Below are positions 35,882 through 45,359 of a DNA stretch of 64,000 nucleotides, in pieces. Location of the stretch: contig JAEZVF010000104.1 in assembly GCA_023443225.1 (NCBI GenBank), forward strand, positions 1 through 64,000. The letters are read 5' to 3'. Each line of letters starts with the position of its first letter. Within the stretch, counting starts at the first letter, position 1. A program made the translations under genes and the position numbers. This DNA is from Bacillota bacterium. Its GTDB lineage: Bacteria; Bacillota; Clostridia; Lachnospirales; Lachnospiraceae. The notes below the pieces were generated by a model that worked only from the letters and a program-made list of their open reading frames with translations, searched no databases and had not been told where the DNA came from.

Positions 35882-36679
35882 TTAAAATAATTCAATCAAA
35901 AAATATACGATTGGGGCTACAAATATAATACTGTCAAATCGATCTAAGACTCCTCCGTGGCCGGGTAAAAGTTTACCATAATCTTTAATGTCATGATTTC
36001 TTTTAATTGCTGAAGCTGCTAGATCACCCAATTGTGAAATTACACTGGAGGCACCACAAATGACAGCATATGCTATCTTCGTATTGTTTATGTCATTCAT
36101 TTTGCCGTTCACAATTGCTGCATATACAAATCCAAGAAATGCAGCTCCTACTATGCCACCAATACAGCCTTCTAAAGATTTCTTCGGACTTAGTATTGGA
36201 AATACTTTACGTTTTCCGATTAACATTCCTACGCAATAAGCACAGGTGTCTGAACCCCACGCACCAATAAATATTAACCAGACTAACCTGACACCATCTT
36301 CAAGCATACGCACTTTATAAATAAAACTTAGCATAACAGCAACATAAAATAACCCAAAAAATACCATGGAAACTTCTTCTACTTTATATTTTGGAAAAGA
36401 AGCAACATAAATCAATAATAATGTTAGCAAAAAGACGATAAAGAATAGCATCTGATATTCTTCAATTTGAAACCATATTAAGAAGTTAAATAGGATTCCT
36501 GCGACATATCCGATGATGGCCAATAACGTTTTATTTATCTTTATGATTCGGTATAATTCCATCATTCCAATCAAGGATATCGCAAGTATTGCTGAAAATA
36601 ATACATTCCCACCCAATACAACAGCAGCAGTTGTTGCTATCATAAGGATGATAGAACTACGTAACCTAATCCAAAACAT
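35882..36679 (-). CDS. cdsA: Phosphatidate cytidylyltransferase
   Basis: 265 residues with about seven hydrophobic segments. It makes CDP-diacylglycerol from phosphatidate and CTP for phospholipid synthesis. The family signature is intact at the C-terminus: SAIKRNHDIKDYGKLLPGHGG followed by VLDRFDS. GGGGGAG lies 5 nt before the ATG. Only 11 nt separate it from uppS. Confidence 0.95.
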   Translation of the reverse strand: MFWIRLRSSIILMIATTAAVVLGGNVLFSAILAISLIGMMELYRIIKINKTLLAIIGYVAGILFNFLIWFQIEEYQMLFFIVFLLTLLLIYVASFPKYKVEEVSMVFFGLFYVAVMLSFIYKVRMLEDGVRLVWLIFIGAWGSDTCAYCVGMLIGKRKVFPILSPKKSLEGCIGGIVGAAFLGFVYAAIVNGKMNDINNTKIAYAVICGASSVISQLGDLAASAIKRNHDIKDYGKLLPGHGGVLDRFDSIIFVAPIVYFLIELF

Positions 36680-36690
36680 ATCTACTCCCC

Positions 36691-37413
36691 CTATAATGCT
36701 CCATATCTTCTATCTCTACTATTATAATATACAACTGCTTTTTTTAACTCATTTATATTGAAATCAGGCCAAAGTGTATCTGTAACATAAAACTCAGTAT
36801 ATGCTAATTGCCATAACATAAAATTTGACAGACGCAACTCACCGCTTGTTCGAATTAGAAGATCCGGATCTGGAATCCCTTCCGTATCTAAATAAGACGA
36901 AAATTTATCAATATCAACATCATCTATATTTAATTTACCCGTTTGACAATCTACAGCTAACTTTTTGATACCACGGACAATTTCATCTCGTCCACCATAG
37001 TTTAACGCTACCTGAAAATTAAGTCCTGTGTTCTTTGCAGACTCCTTTTCCAAATTAAGGATGCTCTCCTGTAGGTTCGTTTCCAATCTTGATATATCAC
37101 CAAGGATACGAACCCTCATATTGTTTTTACTGCTAGTCTTTAGACAATCTTTCATATAGCTTTTCAGTAATTTCAAAAGTGAGTCAACCTCTTCCCTCGG
37201 TCGATTCCAATTCTCTGTCGAAAAAGCATACACAGTTAAATACTTAATACCAATTCGATATGCCTCTTCGCATATTTTTTCAACAACTTTACTTCCCTGT
37301 GCATGACCATAGTTACGGGGCATCATTTTCTTTTTTGCCCATCGTCCATTTCCATCCATTATGATAGCTACATGCTGTGGTATGTTCATACCTTCTAATT
37401 CTATATCTCCCAT
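36691..37413 (-). CDS. uppS: Isoprenyl (undecaprenyl) diphosphate synthase
   Basis: 240 residues. It builds the C55 carrier lipid for wall synthesis. The catalytic Asp is in IIMDGNGRWAKK; later blocks VYAFSTENWNRP and IRTSGELRLSNFMLWQ are invariant in cis-prenyltransferases. A longer frame opens at TTG 37425, but that codon overlaps GGAGG; ATG 37413 has 5-nt spacing. It sits between frr and cdsA, behind a 12-bp hairpin. Confidence 0.96.
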   Translation of the reverse strand: MGDIELEGMNIPQHVAIIMDGNGRWAKKKMMPRNYGHAQGSKVVEKICEEAYRIGIKYLTVYAFSTENWNRPREEVDSLLKLLKSYMKDCLKTSSKNNMRVRILGDISRLETNLQESILNLEKESAKNTGLNFQVALNYGGRDEIVRGIKKLAVDCQTGKLNIDDVDIDKFSSYLDTEGIPDPDLLIRTSGELRLSNFMLWQLAYTEFYVTDTLWPDFNINELKKAVVYYNSRDRRYGAL

Positions 37414-37446
37414 GGAGTCCTCCAATTAAAAATATAAACCGAAATA

Positions 37447-37477
37447 GGACGTATTTTGACTTAGGCAAAACACGTCC
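37447..37477 (-). other. 12-bp hairpin between frr and uppS
   Basis: On the minus strand GGACGTGTTTTG pairs with CAAAATACGTCC (one G-U) around a 7-nt loop. There is no T-run directly after it, so it may be a processing or stabilising stem, or a weak attenuator, inside the operon. Confidence 0.55.
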
Positions 37478-37491
37478 CGTTATTACATAAT

Positions 37492-38046
37492 CTATACAGT
37501 AAGAATTTCCTTTGATTTGTCATCTGTAAGTTTATCAATATCTGCGATATACTTATCGGTAACTTTTTGTATTTCATTTTCTAAATCTTTAATTTCATCT
37601 TCAGAAACTTCATTGCCTTTACTTAATTTCTTAAATGCATCATTTGCATCTCTTCTGACATTACGTACAGCTACTTTCGTATTCTCTGCTTTTTTCTTAA
37701 TATCTTTCACTAAATCTTTTCTTCGTTCCTCTGTTAATTCTGGGAATACCAGACGAATTACTTTACCATCATTACTTGGATTCAAACCTAAATCAGAGGT
37801 AAGAATAGCTTTTTCGATGTCCTTAATCAGTTTACTTTCCCATGGTTGAATCTGAATTACTCTTGGTTCTGGTACAGAAACATTCGCTACTGACTGAAGG
37901 GAGGATGGTGTTCCATAATAATCAACTTTCAGCTTATCCAAAAGATGAGGATTTGCTCTGCCTGCTCGGATTGAGGCATACTCTTCTTTTAAATTGTTTA
38001 GTGACTTTTCCATTTTACTTTCGTAAGGTGTAATTCTTGTATCCAT
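37492..38046 (-). CDS. frr: Ribosome recycling factor
   Basis: 184 residues, standard length. It splits post-termination ribosomes with EF-G. The family blocks are EYASIRAGRANPHLLDKL, the central WESKLIKDIEKAI and the C-terminal helix ending in DKLTDDKSKEILTV. The longer frame from TTG 38061 overlaps GGAGGA; ATG 38046 has 8-nt spacing and is the family start. Downstream of pyrH by 27 nt. Confidence 0.97.
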   Translation of the reverse strand: MDTRITPYESKMEKSLNNLKEEYASIRAGRANPHLLDKLKVDYYGTPSSLQSVANVSVPEPRVIQIQPWESKLIKDIEKAILTSDLGLNPSNDGKVIRLVFPELTEERRKDLVKDIKKKAENTKVAVRNVRRDANDAFKKLSKGNEVSEDEIKDLENEIQKVTDKYIADIDKLTDDKSKEILTV

Positions 38047-38073
38047 AAAATCTTCCTCCAATAAATTCTATTA

Positions 38074-38778
38074 TCATACAGTTACTCTGGTACCTTTACA
38101 TTTACCATTCACCGCATTTACTATACTATTTTCTTCTTCTAATGCAAATACTAACATCGGCATCTTATTCTCTAAACTGAGTACCGTAGCCGGTAAATCC
38201 ACGACTGCTAACTTCCTGTCTAAAGCCTCCTGCAGACTAATCTCTTCAAACTTCTTGGCATTCGGGTTTTTTCTTGGGTCACTGTCATATACACCATCTA
38301 CTGCTTTCGCCATTAGAATGATATCGGCATCCAGTTCAATCGCACGAAGAACAACTCCTGTATCCGTGGAAAAATACGGATGACCGGTGCCTCCTGCAAG
38401 GAATACAACCATTCCTTTACGAAAATATTTATTTGCACGATCCTTTGCAAAAAGCTTCGTCATACTGCCACACTCGAAAGGGGTAAGTATCTGCGTGTTC
38501 ATTCCAACAAATCGGAATATTTCAGATACATAAATACAATTCATAACCGTAGCAAGCATCCCTATCTGGTCCGCTTTTGTCCGATCAATGGTTTCACTTG
38601 TTCTACCTCTCCAAAAATTCCCACCGCCGATAACTACTCCAACCTCGACTCCATCTTCGACTAACTGCTTTACCTGTTTTGCTACTGCAATACAGGTTGC
38701 TTCATCAAAACCAGTTTTCTTGTCACCAGCAAGAGCTTCTCCGCTTAACTTTAATAGTACTCTTTTATAACAACTCAT
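38074..38778 (-). CDS. pyrH: Uridylate kinase
   Basis: 234 residues. It phosphorylates UMP to UDP. Amino-acid-kinase fold blocks are KRVLLKLSGEALAG, VVIGGGNFWRGR and DADIILMAKAVDGVYDSDPR. The longest frame begins at TTG 38796, which overlaps GGAGG; ATG 38778 (spacing 11) gives the family N-terminus. It follows the bactofilin gene by 18 nt. rpsB-tsf, its usual upstream partners, are about 18 kb away. Confidence 0.97.
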   Translation of the reverse strand: MSCYKRVLLKLSGEALAGDKKTGFDEATCIAVAKQVKQLVEDGVEVGVVIGGGNFWRGRTSETIDRTKADQIGMLATVMNCIYVSEIFRFVGMNTQILTPFECGSMTKLFAKDRANKYFRKGMVVFLAGGTGHPYFSTDTGVVLRAIELDADIILMAKAVDGVYDSDPRKNPNAKKFEEISLQEALDRKLAVVDLPATVLSLENKMPMLVFALEEENSIVNAVNGKCKGTRVTV

Positions 38779-38796
38779 ATTACAAAAAGCCTCCAA

Positions 38797-39603
38797 CTAT
38801 TCAAATATATTATCTATATCAATGGATGCATAGGACAATGAACAAAATCCTTCAATAACAGCACCATTATTAATCTGTATAGACTGGGCTTTGATATTAC
38901 CCTTGATGACTGCCGATGAATCTATAATTACCGGTCCATTGATATCGATTTCTCCCTTTACGGCTCCTGCTATTACGGCTGAGGAAGCTGCAATATCACC
39001 AATCACAACGGAACCTAAACCTATTTTAACACTACCTTCACTATTAATACTTCCCTCTAAACGTTTTGTACCAACATATACTTCAGTTGCCATGCTGTTA
39101 CCGGTCACATTACCAATGATGGAAAGTTTACCTTGACATTCCACATCACCTTTAATCGTACCCATGACTTCCAAAGAACCATCCGCAATAATACTACCAT
39201 TGATAATTGTTCCCTTAGTAATTACGGTTACTTCATCTGCTTGAGACTGTGTTGATGCAGCAGGTTCTTTTATTTCCGCTTGTTCTTGTTTAGATTCTGC
39301 TATCGTATCTTCCTCTTCCTCTAATGCAGTGATTTCTTCTTCTGAATCTACAATTATATCTAGACCATCCAAATCCTCTTCTGAATTATCATCTGAATTC
39401 AATATAGCATCCAGAATGTCCATATCTAAATTATCATCTTCAAATTCATTTGTCATCCCCTCATCCCCCTCATTCATGTTATTGATATCCTCTGCTTCGT
39501 CTTCTAAAGTATTAACAACCTGATTGTCATCTAACAAATCTTCTGGAAGTAAATCGTTCACTGCCTGAGATAAGTCATCTTTGAATTCTTTAAAAAATCC
39601 CAT
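38797..39603 (-). CDS. Bactofilin (polymer-forming cytoskeletal protein)
   Basis: 268 residues. A very acidic N-terminal half (about 25-110, runs of Asp/Glu) precedes a bactofilin beta-helix domain (about 125-268) with repeated short strands such as GTIINGSIIADGSLEVMG and IKGDVECQGKLSIIGNV. Bactofilins polymerise without nucleotide and scaffold wall enzymes. The acidic arm is longer than in classical bactofilins. AGGAGG precedes the ATG. It lies between a NodB deacetylase gene and pyrH, which suggests a role in wall assembly (inference). Confidence 0.88.
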   Translation of the reverse strand: MGFFKEFKDDLSQAVNDLLPEDLLDDNQVVNTLEDEAEDINNMNEGDEGMTNEFEDDNLDMDILDAILNSDDNSEEDLDGLDIIVDSEEEITALEEEEDTIAESKQEQAEIKEPAASTQSQADEVTVITKGTIINGSIIADGSLEVMGTIKGDVECQGKLSIIGNVTGNSMATEVYVGTKRLEGSINSEGSVKIGLGSVVIGDIAASSAVIAGAVKGEIDINGPVIIDSSAVIKGNIKAQSIQINNGAVIEGFCSLSYASIDIDNIFE

Positions 39604-39632
39604 ACTAAACCTCCTGTATCGTTATTTTTATT

Positions 39633-40673
39633 TTATTGTTCAAAAGAACTAGACTTCACATGTTGAATCGGAGTAACATTTTCGTCTAGAGGTAACAGTG
39701 TTCCACCTTCCTCAGTCAGAGTTTTAAGAATCCGTTTTAAAGATTTTACTGTTTTTTCTTTCACGTTTGTATCATGCATTAATACGATTGAAGTAGAGCG
39801 CATTTCTATACCATTAATAACATTGTTATATAAAGCATTTTGTGATAAATCCTCTCCTGTAGCATCACCATTAATTACATTCCAGTCAAAATATGTAACA
39901 GATTTCTCATTCAAATAATGAATAAGAGCTGAAATCTCAACCTCACTTACATTATTACCACTGCCACCTGGAAAACGATAGATATTAGGCATATATCCAG
40001 TAGTATCATATAACAAATCTCTTAGTTTTGTAAAGTCTTTATCGAAATCTTCCAAAGAATTATATATGTACTTATAACTATGGGAGTATGAGTGCATTCC
40101 TAAAGTATGCCCTTCCTCAACAATACGTTTATACATCTCTTTGGAATACTCATCGGTCTTACCTACCACAAAAAAAGTTGCCTTTACATTATACTCTGCC
40201 AAAATATCTAGTATATCATCCGTGTAACTACTCGGCCCATCATCAAAAGTCAAATATATCTTTTTCCCAAGATATTTCTGTTCTTTGTTGTCTGCTTTCG
40301 ACTTATTGTCACCGATTTCTGCTATATCTTCGCTGTCATGGCTTTTCAAAGAATCTTTTTCTTCTTTTTGAAGTAGGTCTTCCCTATAATCTTCTTGATT
40401 TGATTCATCTATATTATCTGTCACTGCAGCATGCGCTACAATTTCACCACTCTTATTATACAGTTCACTATACGTTGCATCATAATGAGCAACCATCAAT
40501 ATATCAACTTGCTTTTGCAAGGAATTCAGTTTTAAAAACAATATAACACATAATATAGTAGGAAGAATCAGGAAAATTAAAACTATTACAATGATAGCTG
40601 TTTTAATCCGTTTAATACGTTTTTGACGAGCCATCAGATTATCTGGATGTAATTTTGTTTTATCCTTGTCCAA
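39633..40673 (-). CDS. Membrane-anchored polysaccharide deacetylase (NodB domain)
   Basis: 346 residues. TM anchor at about 25-48, a charged linker, then the NodB domain from about 135: IYLTFDDGPSSYTDDIL (D144/D145), the zinc His pair in GMHSYSHSY (H194/H198), RFPGGSGNN and a C-terminal IVLMHD. The likely substrate is peptidoglycan or another wall glycan outside the membrane. TTG start with GGAG at 8-nt spacing. First gene of the long operon leading to polC; the 108 nt upstream are AT-rich with no clear consensus promoter. Confidence 0.87.
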   Translation of the reverse strand: MDKDKTKLHPDNLMARQKRIKRIKTAIIVIVLIFLILPTILCVILFLKLNSLQKQVDILMVAHYDATYSELYNKSGEIVAHAAVTDNIDESNQEDYREDLLQKEEKDSLKSHDSEDIAEIGDNKSKADNKEQKYLGKKIYLTFDDGPSSYTDDILDILAEYNVKATFFVVGKTDEYSKEMYKRIVEEGHTLGMHSYSHSYKYIYNSLEDFDKDFTKLRDLLYDTTGYMPNIYRFPGGSGNNVSEVEISALIHYLNEKSVTYFDWNVINGDATGEDLSQNALYNNVINGIEMRSTSIVLMHDTNVKEKTVKSLKRILKTLTEEGGTLLPLDENVTPIQHVKSSSFEQ

Positions 40674-40781
40674 ATTTCTGTCTCCTTATTCATACTCTTC
40701 AGATTATTCTATCACATTTTCATGATAATTAACATCTTATTTTTCAAATTATTAAAATTATAAATTAATATTTTGAGCAGA

Positions 40782-42224
40782 TTATGCCCTCTTCCAAGAA
40801 TTCTTATAAAAAAGCAATAGTACCGGGAATATCTCAAGACGACCGATTAACATACATAAGGATAGTACAAGCTTACTAAAATCCGAAAAGAATGCAAAAT
40901 TACCTAATGGTCCAGCTTTACCAAAGGCTGGTCCTACATTACTGATTGCCGTTAATACTGCTGTAAATGTAGTTTCAAAATCATGATTATCAAAGGAAAC
41001 CAGTATGATTCCCAAACCAAAGATTAAAAAATAGGTAAAGCAAAAGAGGCCTATGCTTGATACCTGCTCCTCGTCCACATTTTTTCCGTCAGCTTTAATA
41101 AGAATTACTGTTTTGGGATGTAAGCATCTCTTTATCATACGTTTTATGGATTGCAGCATAATATAGACACGAATTTGTTTTATACCACCGGCAGTGGAGC
41201 CGGCACAGCTTCCTGTGAACATGATGGCAATTAGAACCATTTTGCTTAATAATGGCCAAAGGTTATAATCTGCAGTTGTGTAACCTGTCGTAGTAATCAA
41301 AGAAGACACCTGGAAAAAGGACTGATAAAAAGCTTCCCACCAGCTTCCAGATATCCCTCGTATATTTATGGTAATAATTAAAGTCGAAGCCGCAACGATA
41401 AACAAGAACAATTTGACTTCACTATTACGTTTTACTTCCGTAAAATGACGTTTTATCATATAGAAATAAACAGTAAAATTCACCCCAAAAATTATCATGA
41501 ATACAGAAAGTATCATATAAATTAAAGGACTGTTATAAAAGGCAACGCTAGTATTTTTAATTCCAAATCCACCGGTACCTGCGGTTCCGAAGGCATGTAA
41601 GAAGGAATCATACACCGGCATTCCTGCTGCAATCAAACATAAAATACAGATTACAGTCAAAACAAAATAAATTGCATAAAGGATCAAAGAGGATTCCTTG
41701 ATTTTGGGGACAAGTTTACCTGGTGAAGGACCCGGTGATTCTGCACGCATTAGATGTTGTGTGCGACCACTCATAGAAGGAAGTAAGGTAAGAAAGAATA
41801 CCAAAACACCCATTCCGCCAAACCAATGGGTAAAACTCCTCCAGAACAATAAACCTTTCGGGATAACTTCAACGTCCGTTAAAATGCTGGAACCGGTAGT
41901 TGTAAATCCGGAAACACTCTCAAAAATACAATCAACATAGGATGGAATTGCACCATTAAAATAAAATGGTAATCCGCCGAATAAAGCGAGGGATACCCAA
42001 GACAATGCCACAATCATCATACCATCACGTTCAAATAATTTCTTATTCTTTGGTTTTACTAACATAAATAGAATACCTAAGAATGTTAATAACGCTATTG
42101 TAATAAGAAATGCTGTCGCATCTCCTTCTCCATATAACAACGAAACTATTACGGAAGGGATCATTAGGGCAGCTTCTAATAAAAAAACTTTTCCCAATAT
42201 GTGGATAACCAATCTGTAGTTCAT
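40782..42224 (-). CDS. trkH: Potassium uptake membrane subunit (TrkH family)
   Basis: 480 residues with the four-fold M1-P-M2 pore layout. Selectivity-filter-like segments are visible: ESVSGFTTTGSSIL, AFGTAGTGGFG, SLITTTGYTTAD and TAISNVGPAFG. It carries K+ (with H+ or Na+) across the membrane and needs the cytoplasmic TrkA protein encoded just upstream. GGAG precedes the ATG; 18 nt separate it from trkA. Confidence 0.94.
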   Translation of the reverse strand: MNYRLVIHILGKVFLLEAALMIPSVIVSLLYGEGDATAFLITIALLTFLGILFMLVKPKNKKLFERDGMMIVALSWVSLALFGGLPFYFNGAIPSYVDCIFESVSGFTTTGSSILTDVEVIPKGLLFWRSFTHWFGGMGVLVFFLTLLPSMSGRTQHLMRAESPGPSPGKLVPKIKESSLILYAIYFVLTVICILCLIAAGMPVYDSFLHAFGTAGTGGFGIKNTSVAFYNSPLIYMILSVFMIIFGVNFTVYFYMIKRHFTEVKRNSEVKLFLFIVAASTLIITINIRGISGSWWEAFYQSFFQVSSLITTTGYTTADYNLWPLLSKMVLIAIMFTGSCAGSTAGGIKQIRVYIMLQSIKRMIKRCLHPKTVILIKADGKNVDEEQVSSIGLFCFTYFLIFGLGIILVSFDNHDFETTFTAVLTAISNVGPAFGKAGPLGNFAFFSDFSKLVLSLCMLIGRLEIFPVLLLFYKNSWKRA

Positions 42225-42242
42225 AGTGACTCCTGTCTACCT

Positions 42243-43604
42243 CTATTCTAAAATATCATTTAAATCTTTAATTATATGATGGCCTTTTGTAACAATCAGT
42301 ACCTTATCACCTGCTTGAATGCATTCTTCTCCATGAGGAATTGTGACAACATTTTTATGCAGAATGCAGGCAATAATTAAGTCTTTTTTTAATGCAAGGT
42401 CTTTGATAGGACGTCTCAAAAAATGGGTAGATGAGTTTGCAATAAAACTTATAACCTCTGCTTTTCCATCCATAATCTTATACAGCGCATCAACAATACT
42501 TCCTTTTGAATTCTGCATTCCTCTGACATAGCCAATGATATAATTTGCTGTAATTCGTTTTGGATCTATAACACTGTCTAATCCTAGTTTATTAATTACA
42601 TTTGGGAAATTTGTTCTGGTCGTCATTGCAATTACCTTGTCCACTCCTTTTTCAAGAGCATACATGGCAGTAATCAGATTTTCTTCATCCCTACCTGTCA
42701 TAGTTATAAATGCATCTATCTGGTCCAGATTCACTGATTCCAACACTTCCTGGTCAGTACCATCTCCTTGGATAATCATGGCTTCTTCTAACATCTCTGC
42801 TAGACGAATACTCTTTTCAGGATTTTTTTCAATAATTTTAACAGTCATTCCAAGTCTGGATATAACCTTTGTTAAATAATAGGACGTACGACCTCCACCA
42901 ACGATAAGAACCGTATGAATTCTTTCAATATATCTTCCAATCTGTTTAAATAGATTTGTTATTCCAACGATTTGACCCATAACAAATAGTTTATCATTTT
43001 CTTGAAATACAAAATCTCCATTGGGAATATACGCTTCTCCCTCGCGTTCAACCGCAACAAATAACATATTCTTAGGAAGTTTACTGCTAATCTTTGAAAG
43101 TTTAGCACCTACTAACATATCACCTTTTATCACACGGTATTCAACGAGTCGTTCTTTTCCTCCAAAAAATAATTCTATATTCATAGCAGACGGGAATTGC
43201 AGAATATTGGCAATCTCTTGAGCAGCAGTAAATTCAGGATTAATCACCATATCAATTCCCATGGTATGACTTAACGTAGTAAATTCTTCGTAATACTCTG
43301 GATCACGAATTCTAGCAATTGTTTGCACATTTGGTGAAAGTTTTTTAGCTGTAAAGCAAGTCAGCATGTTCAATTCATCTTTAGAAGTTGCTGCAATAAC
43401 CAATTCTGCTTTCTCAACCTCTGCTTCAATCAATATACTTGCCCTTGCACCATTCCCTTTAATACACATAACATCTAAGGTTTCATCTGCCTTCAGTAGT
43501 GCAGCTTCATTTTTATCAATGATTGTTATGTTGTGTTCTTCTTTTGAGAGATGGTCTGCAAGTGTATATCCAACTTTCCCATCACCAACAATAATAATAT
43601 TCAT
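42243..43604 (-). CDS. trkA: Trk potassium system regulatory protein TrkA
   Basis: 453 residues: two RCK halves, each an N-terminal Rossmann domain plus a C domain. First motif IIIVGDGKVGYTLADHL, second VLIVGGGRTSYYLTKV, with acidic ribose-binding residues at the following strand ends (IDKNEAA; IEKNPEK). It binds NAD(H)/nucleotide and gates TrkH. AGGAG lies 8 nt before the ATG. First gene of a two-gene operon with a candidate promoter about 55 nt upstream. Confidence 0.95.
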   Translation of the reverse strand: MNIIIVGDGKVGYTLADHLSKEEHNITIIDKNEAALLKADETLDVMCIKGNGARASILIEAEVEKAELVIAATSKDELNMLTCFTAKKLSPNVQTIARIRDPEYYEEFTTLSHTMGIDMVINPEFTAAQEIANILQFPSAMNIELFFGGKERLVEYRVIKGDMLVGAKLSKISSKLPKNMLFVAVEREGEAYIPNGDFVFQENDKLFVMGQIVGITNLFKQIGRYIERIHTVLIVGGGRTSYYLTKVISRLGMTVKIIEKNPEKSIRLAEMLEEAMIIQGDGTDQEVLESVNLDQIDAFITMTGRDEENLITAMYALEKGVDKVIAMTTRTNFPNVINKLGLDSVIDPKRITANYIIGYVRGMQNSKGSIVDALYKIMDGKAEVISFIANSSTHFLRRPIKDLALKKDLIIACILHKNVVTIPHGEECIQAGDKVLIVTKGHHIIKDLNDILE

Positions 43605-43656
43605 GGATATATCTCCTAAGTTATTATAAATTCTGATTATTCTATAATATCACTAA

Positions 43657-43685
43657 AATATATATTTATCTACACTAACTTACAA
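43657..43685 (-). promoter_or_regulatory. Candidate sigma-A promoter of trkA-trkH
   Basis: TTGTAA, 17-nt spacer, TATATT on the minus strand (4/6 and 5/6), in an AT-rich leader. Confidence 0.4.
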
Positions 43686-43736
43686 CAATAATATGCATCT
43701 TAATACCTATAGTAATCCTTATAATGCTTCATAAAT

Positions 43737-43770
43737 CAAAAAGCAGACATACAGTCTTTGTATGTCTGCT
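43737..43770 (-). terminator. Intrinsic terminator of the DUF1858-DUF438 operon
   Basis: AGCAGACATAC and GTATGTCTGCT form a perfect 11-bp stem with a 7-nt loop, followed on the minus strand by TTTTTG. Confidence 0.9.
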
Positions 43771-43782
43771 AAGTAGTTAATA

Positions 43783-44988
43783 TTAATCTGAAATCAGTCT
43801 CTTTTCTCCTGTAATTTCCTGGATTGGCCTTATATCTTGCGTCACTTCAAGAACTCCCATATACTCTTTCTTGTCATTCCGTACTGCAAAGTATCGAATT
43901 AGAATAAATTTGCTGCCCATATTTATCCAAAAATCCTCATGTTCTTTTTTACCGTTCTTAAAATCTTCCACGATTTTTTCTACGATATGAACACTTGCAG
44001 GAGGATGGCAATTGGAAACATCTCGGCCAATAATTGCTTTGGTACGAGGAAATACCCGGTCTTTTCCTTGGGAAAAGAATTTTACCTTATCATCTTTATC
44101 TACAAAGGTAATATCAAAGGGTAATGTATCCAGCATGGTAATCAGTTCTTCGACTTTAAATATTCCAGTAGGCAGTGTGATAAGACCCGGTTCCTTTCTT
44201 TCTTCCTGTACAATCTTTTCAGATGTTTTTACAGGATTCCAAGTTGGTACTTCGTCTACTAGGAAACCAATTTCACCGCTTTCGTCCGCTATCGTTTTCC
44301 ATTCATCCTGAGTCAGGGTTTCCAATAGCATTGGAAGAAGTATACTTTCCTCTTTAAAAATCATCTCATTTATTTTATGAAGCAAGTCCACAATCTTTTG
44401 TCTTAAATCCTCTGCATTAATTTCTCTTTCTTGTAAAAGTGTCCTTATTTCCTTAAGCCGATTGCGAATCTCGTCATCTACTCCCCACATAACCTGTGGA
44501 GGGGCTGTAATTCCATACTGCTCCATGTATGGGAAAAACAGGTTCTCTTTTCTCTGATAATGCTTATTAATCTCTGTCAAATGATCCAAACCTTTACTTA
44601 AGGTAGAGATCTTACTCTTATCATTTAAATACGAAAGAAAAGGATTGATTTCATTCTTAATTATGTCTTCGATCAGACGATTTTCTCTTTTGAGGACATT
44701 TGCAGGATGTCCGGGTATTAATGTCTGATCATCTGGCTGATGTATTTCTTCAATGGTGCCCTTAAATACGGCAGCATGTACATCACAAAGCCTTTGTACC
44801 TCGCTAACAGGAAGACCTTCTGCAATTAAGGCTCCTTCTGCTTCGGAAATTTCCGTTGCAGATACCCCTTCAAAGGTATCTGCAAACAGCTGCTTTACTT
44901 CATCAACCGTTTTTCCCTCATGGAGCTGGGTAATAATTTGCTTAATCATGTTCTGCCTGTATTCCCTGTTATTAATAAACTCGCTCAT
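43783..44988 (-). CDS. DUF438 / hemerythrin-HHE / PAS protein
   Basis: 401 residues. Domains in order: DUF438 (1-75), a hemerythrin-like HHE four-helix bundle (about 90-225, beginning with H94 in GHPANVLKRENR), and a PAS domain (about 280-395, with FVDKDDKVKFFSQGKDRVF). Such proteins are linked to nitric-oxide/iron or redox sensing and Fe-S repair, but biochemistry is sparse. The gene begins 12 nt after a DUF1858 gene, a usual partner, and both follow an FNR box. Best read as part of an anaerobic NO/oxygen stress response (inference). Confidence 0.85.
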   Translation of the reverse strand: MSEFINNREYRQNMIKQIITQLHEGKTVDEVKQLFADTFEGVSATEISEAEGALIAEGLPVSEVQRLCDVHAAVFKGTIEEIHQPDDQTLIPGHPANVLKRENRLIEDIIKNEINPFLSYLNDKSKISTLSKGLDHLTEINKHYQRKENLFFPYMEQYGITAPPQVMWGVDDEIRNRLKEIRTLLQEREINAEDLRQKIVDLLHKINEMIFKEESILLPMLLETLTQDEWKTIADESGEIGFLVDEVPTWNPVKTSEKIVQEERKEPGLITLPTGIFKVEELITMLDTLPFDITFVDKDDKVKFFSQGKDRVFPRTKAIIGRDVSNCHPPASVHIVEKIVEDFKNGKKEHEDFWINMGSKFILIRYFAVRNDKKEYMGVLEVTQDIRPIQEITGEKRLISD

Positions 44989-45000
44989 AGTAATCCTCCT

Positions 45001-45228
45001 TTATTCTAATACATCATATCCTTTATTACGAAAGGTCTGCTTAACTAGCTCTAAATCAATTTTTTTTACTGCAGCACCTTTTGGTAAAGTCATAAACCTC
45101 CCAGCAGTTTTTAACATACCTGGAATTCCCAAATCTTTAAACCCTAGTTCTATTAGTATATCTTGGATTTCTGGATATTTACTGCACAGTTCAAAAACGG
45201 TATCATTTAAATCAATCATTTTTGTCAT
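45001..45228 (-). CDS. DUF1858 domain protein
   Basis: 75 residues: MTKMIDLNDTVFELCSKYPE followed by IQDILIELGF and GIPGMLKTAGRF. DUF1858 is the small helical domain related to the N-terminal part of ScdA/RIC Fe-S repair proteins; this copy has one Cys (C15). The longer frame (45240) is discarded because GGAGG lies inside it, 5 nt before ATG 45228. Promoter-proximal gene of the two-gene unit with DUF438. Confidence 0.82.
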   Translation of the reverse strand: MTKMIDLNDTVFELCSKYPEIQDILIELGFKDLGIPGMLKTAGRFMTLPKGAAVKKIDLELVKQTFRNKGYDVLE

Positions 45229-45331
45229 GACGCCCTCCATTGATACATTCTTGCTTTGATATCTTTTACTGATTTCCTCCTATCTATATTCTGTCAGTTT
45301 ATATTGCTTCGTAGTTTATTACTATGAATTA

Positions 45332-45337
45332 AGTATA
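45332..45337 (-). promoter_or_regulatory. -10 element of the DUF1858-DUF438 promoter
   Basis: TATACT on the minus strand. The centre of the FNR box is 41.5 nt upstream of the start site implied by this -10, and there is no consensus -35, as expected for an activator-dependent promoter. Confidence 0.55.
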
Positions 45338-45359
45338 ACCTGACCATCCAAGAAAATCT

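Noticed and set aside
40088..40546. 152-codon plus-strand open frame
   Set aside because: Antisense to the NodB deacetylase, rich in His/Tyr/Leu as expected for a shadow frame.
44753..45259. 168-codon plus-strand open frame
   Set aside because: It is antisense to the DUF438 and DUF1858 genes, has no family likeness, and follows their codon periodicity.
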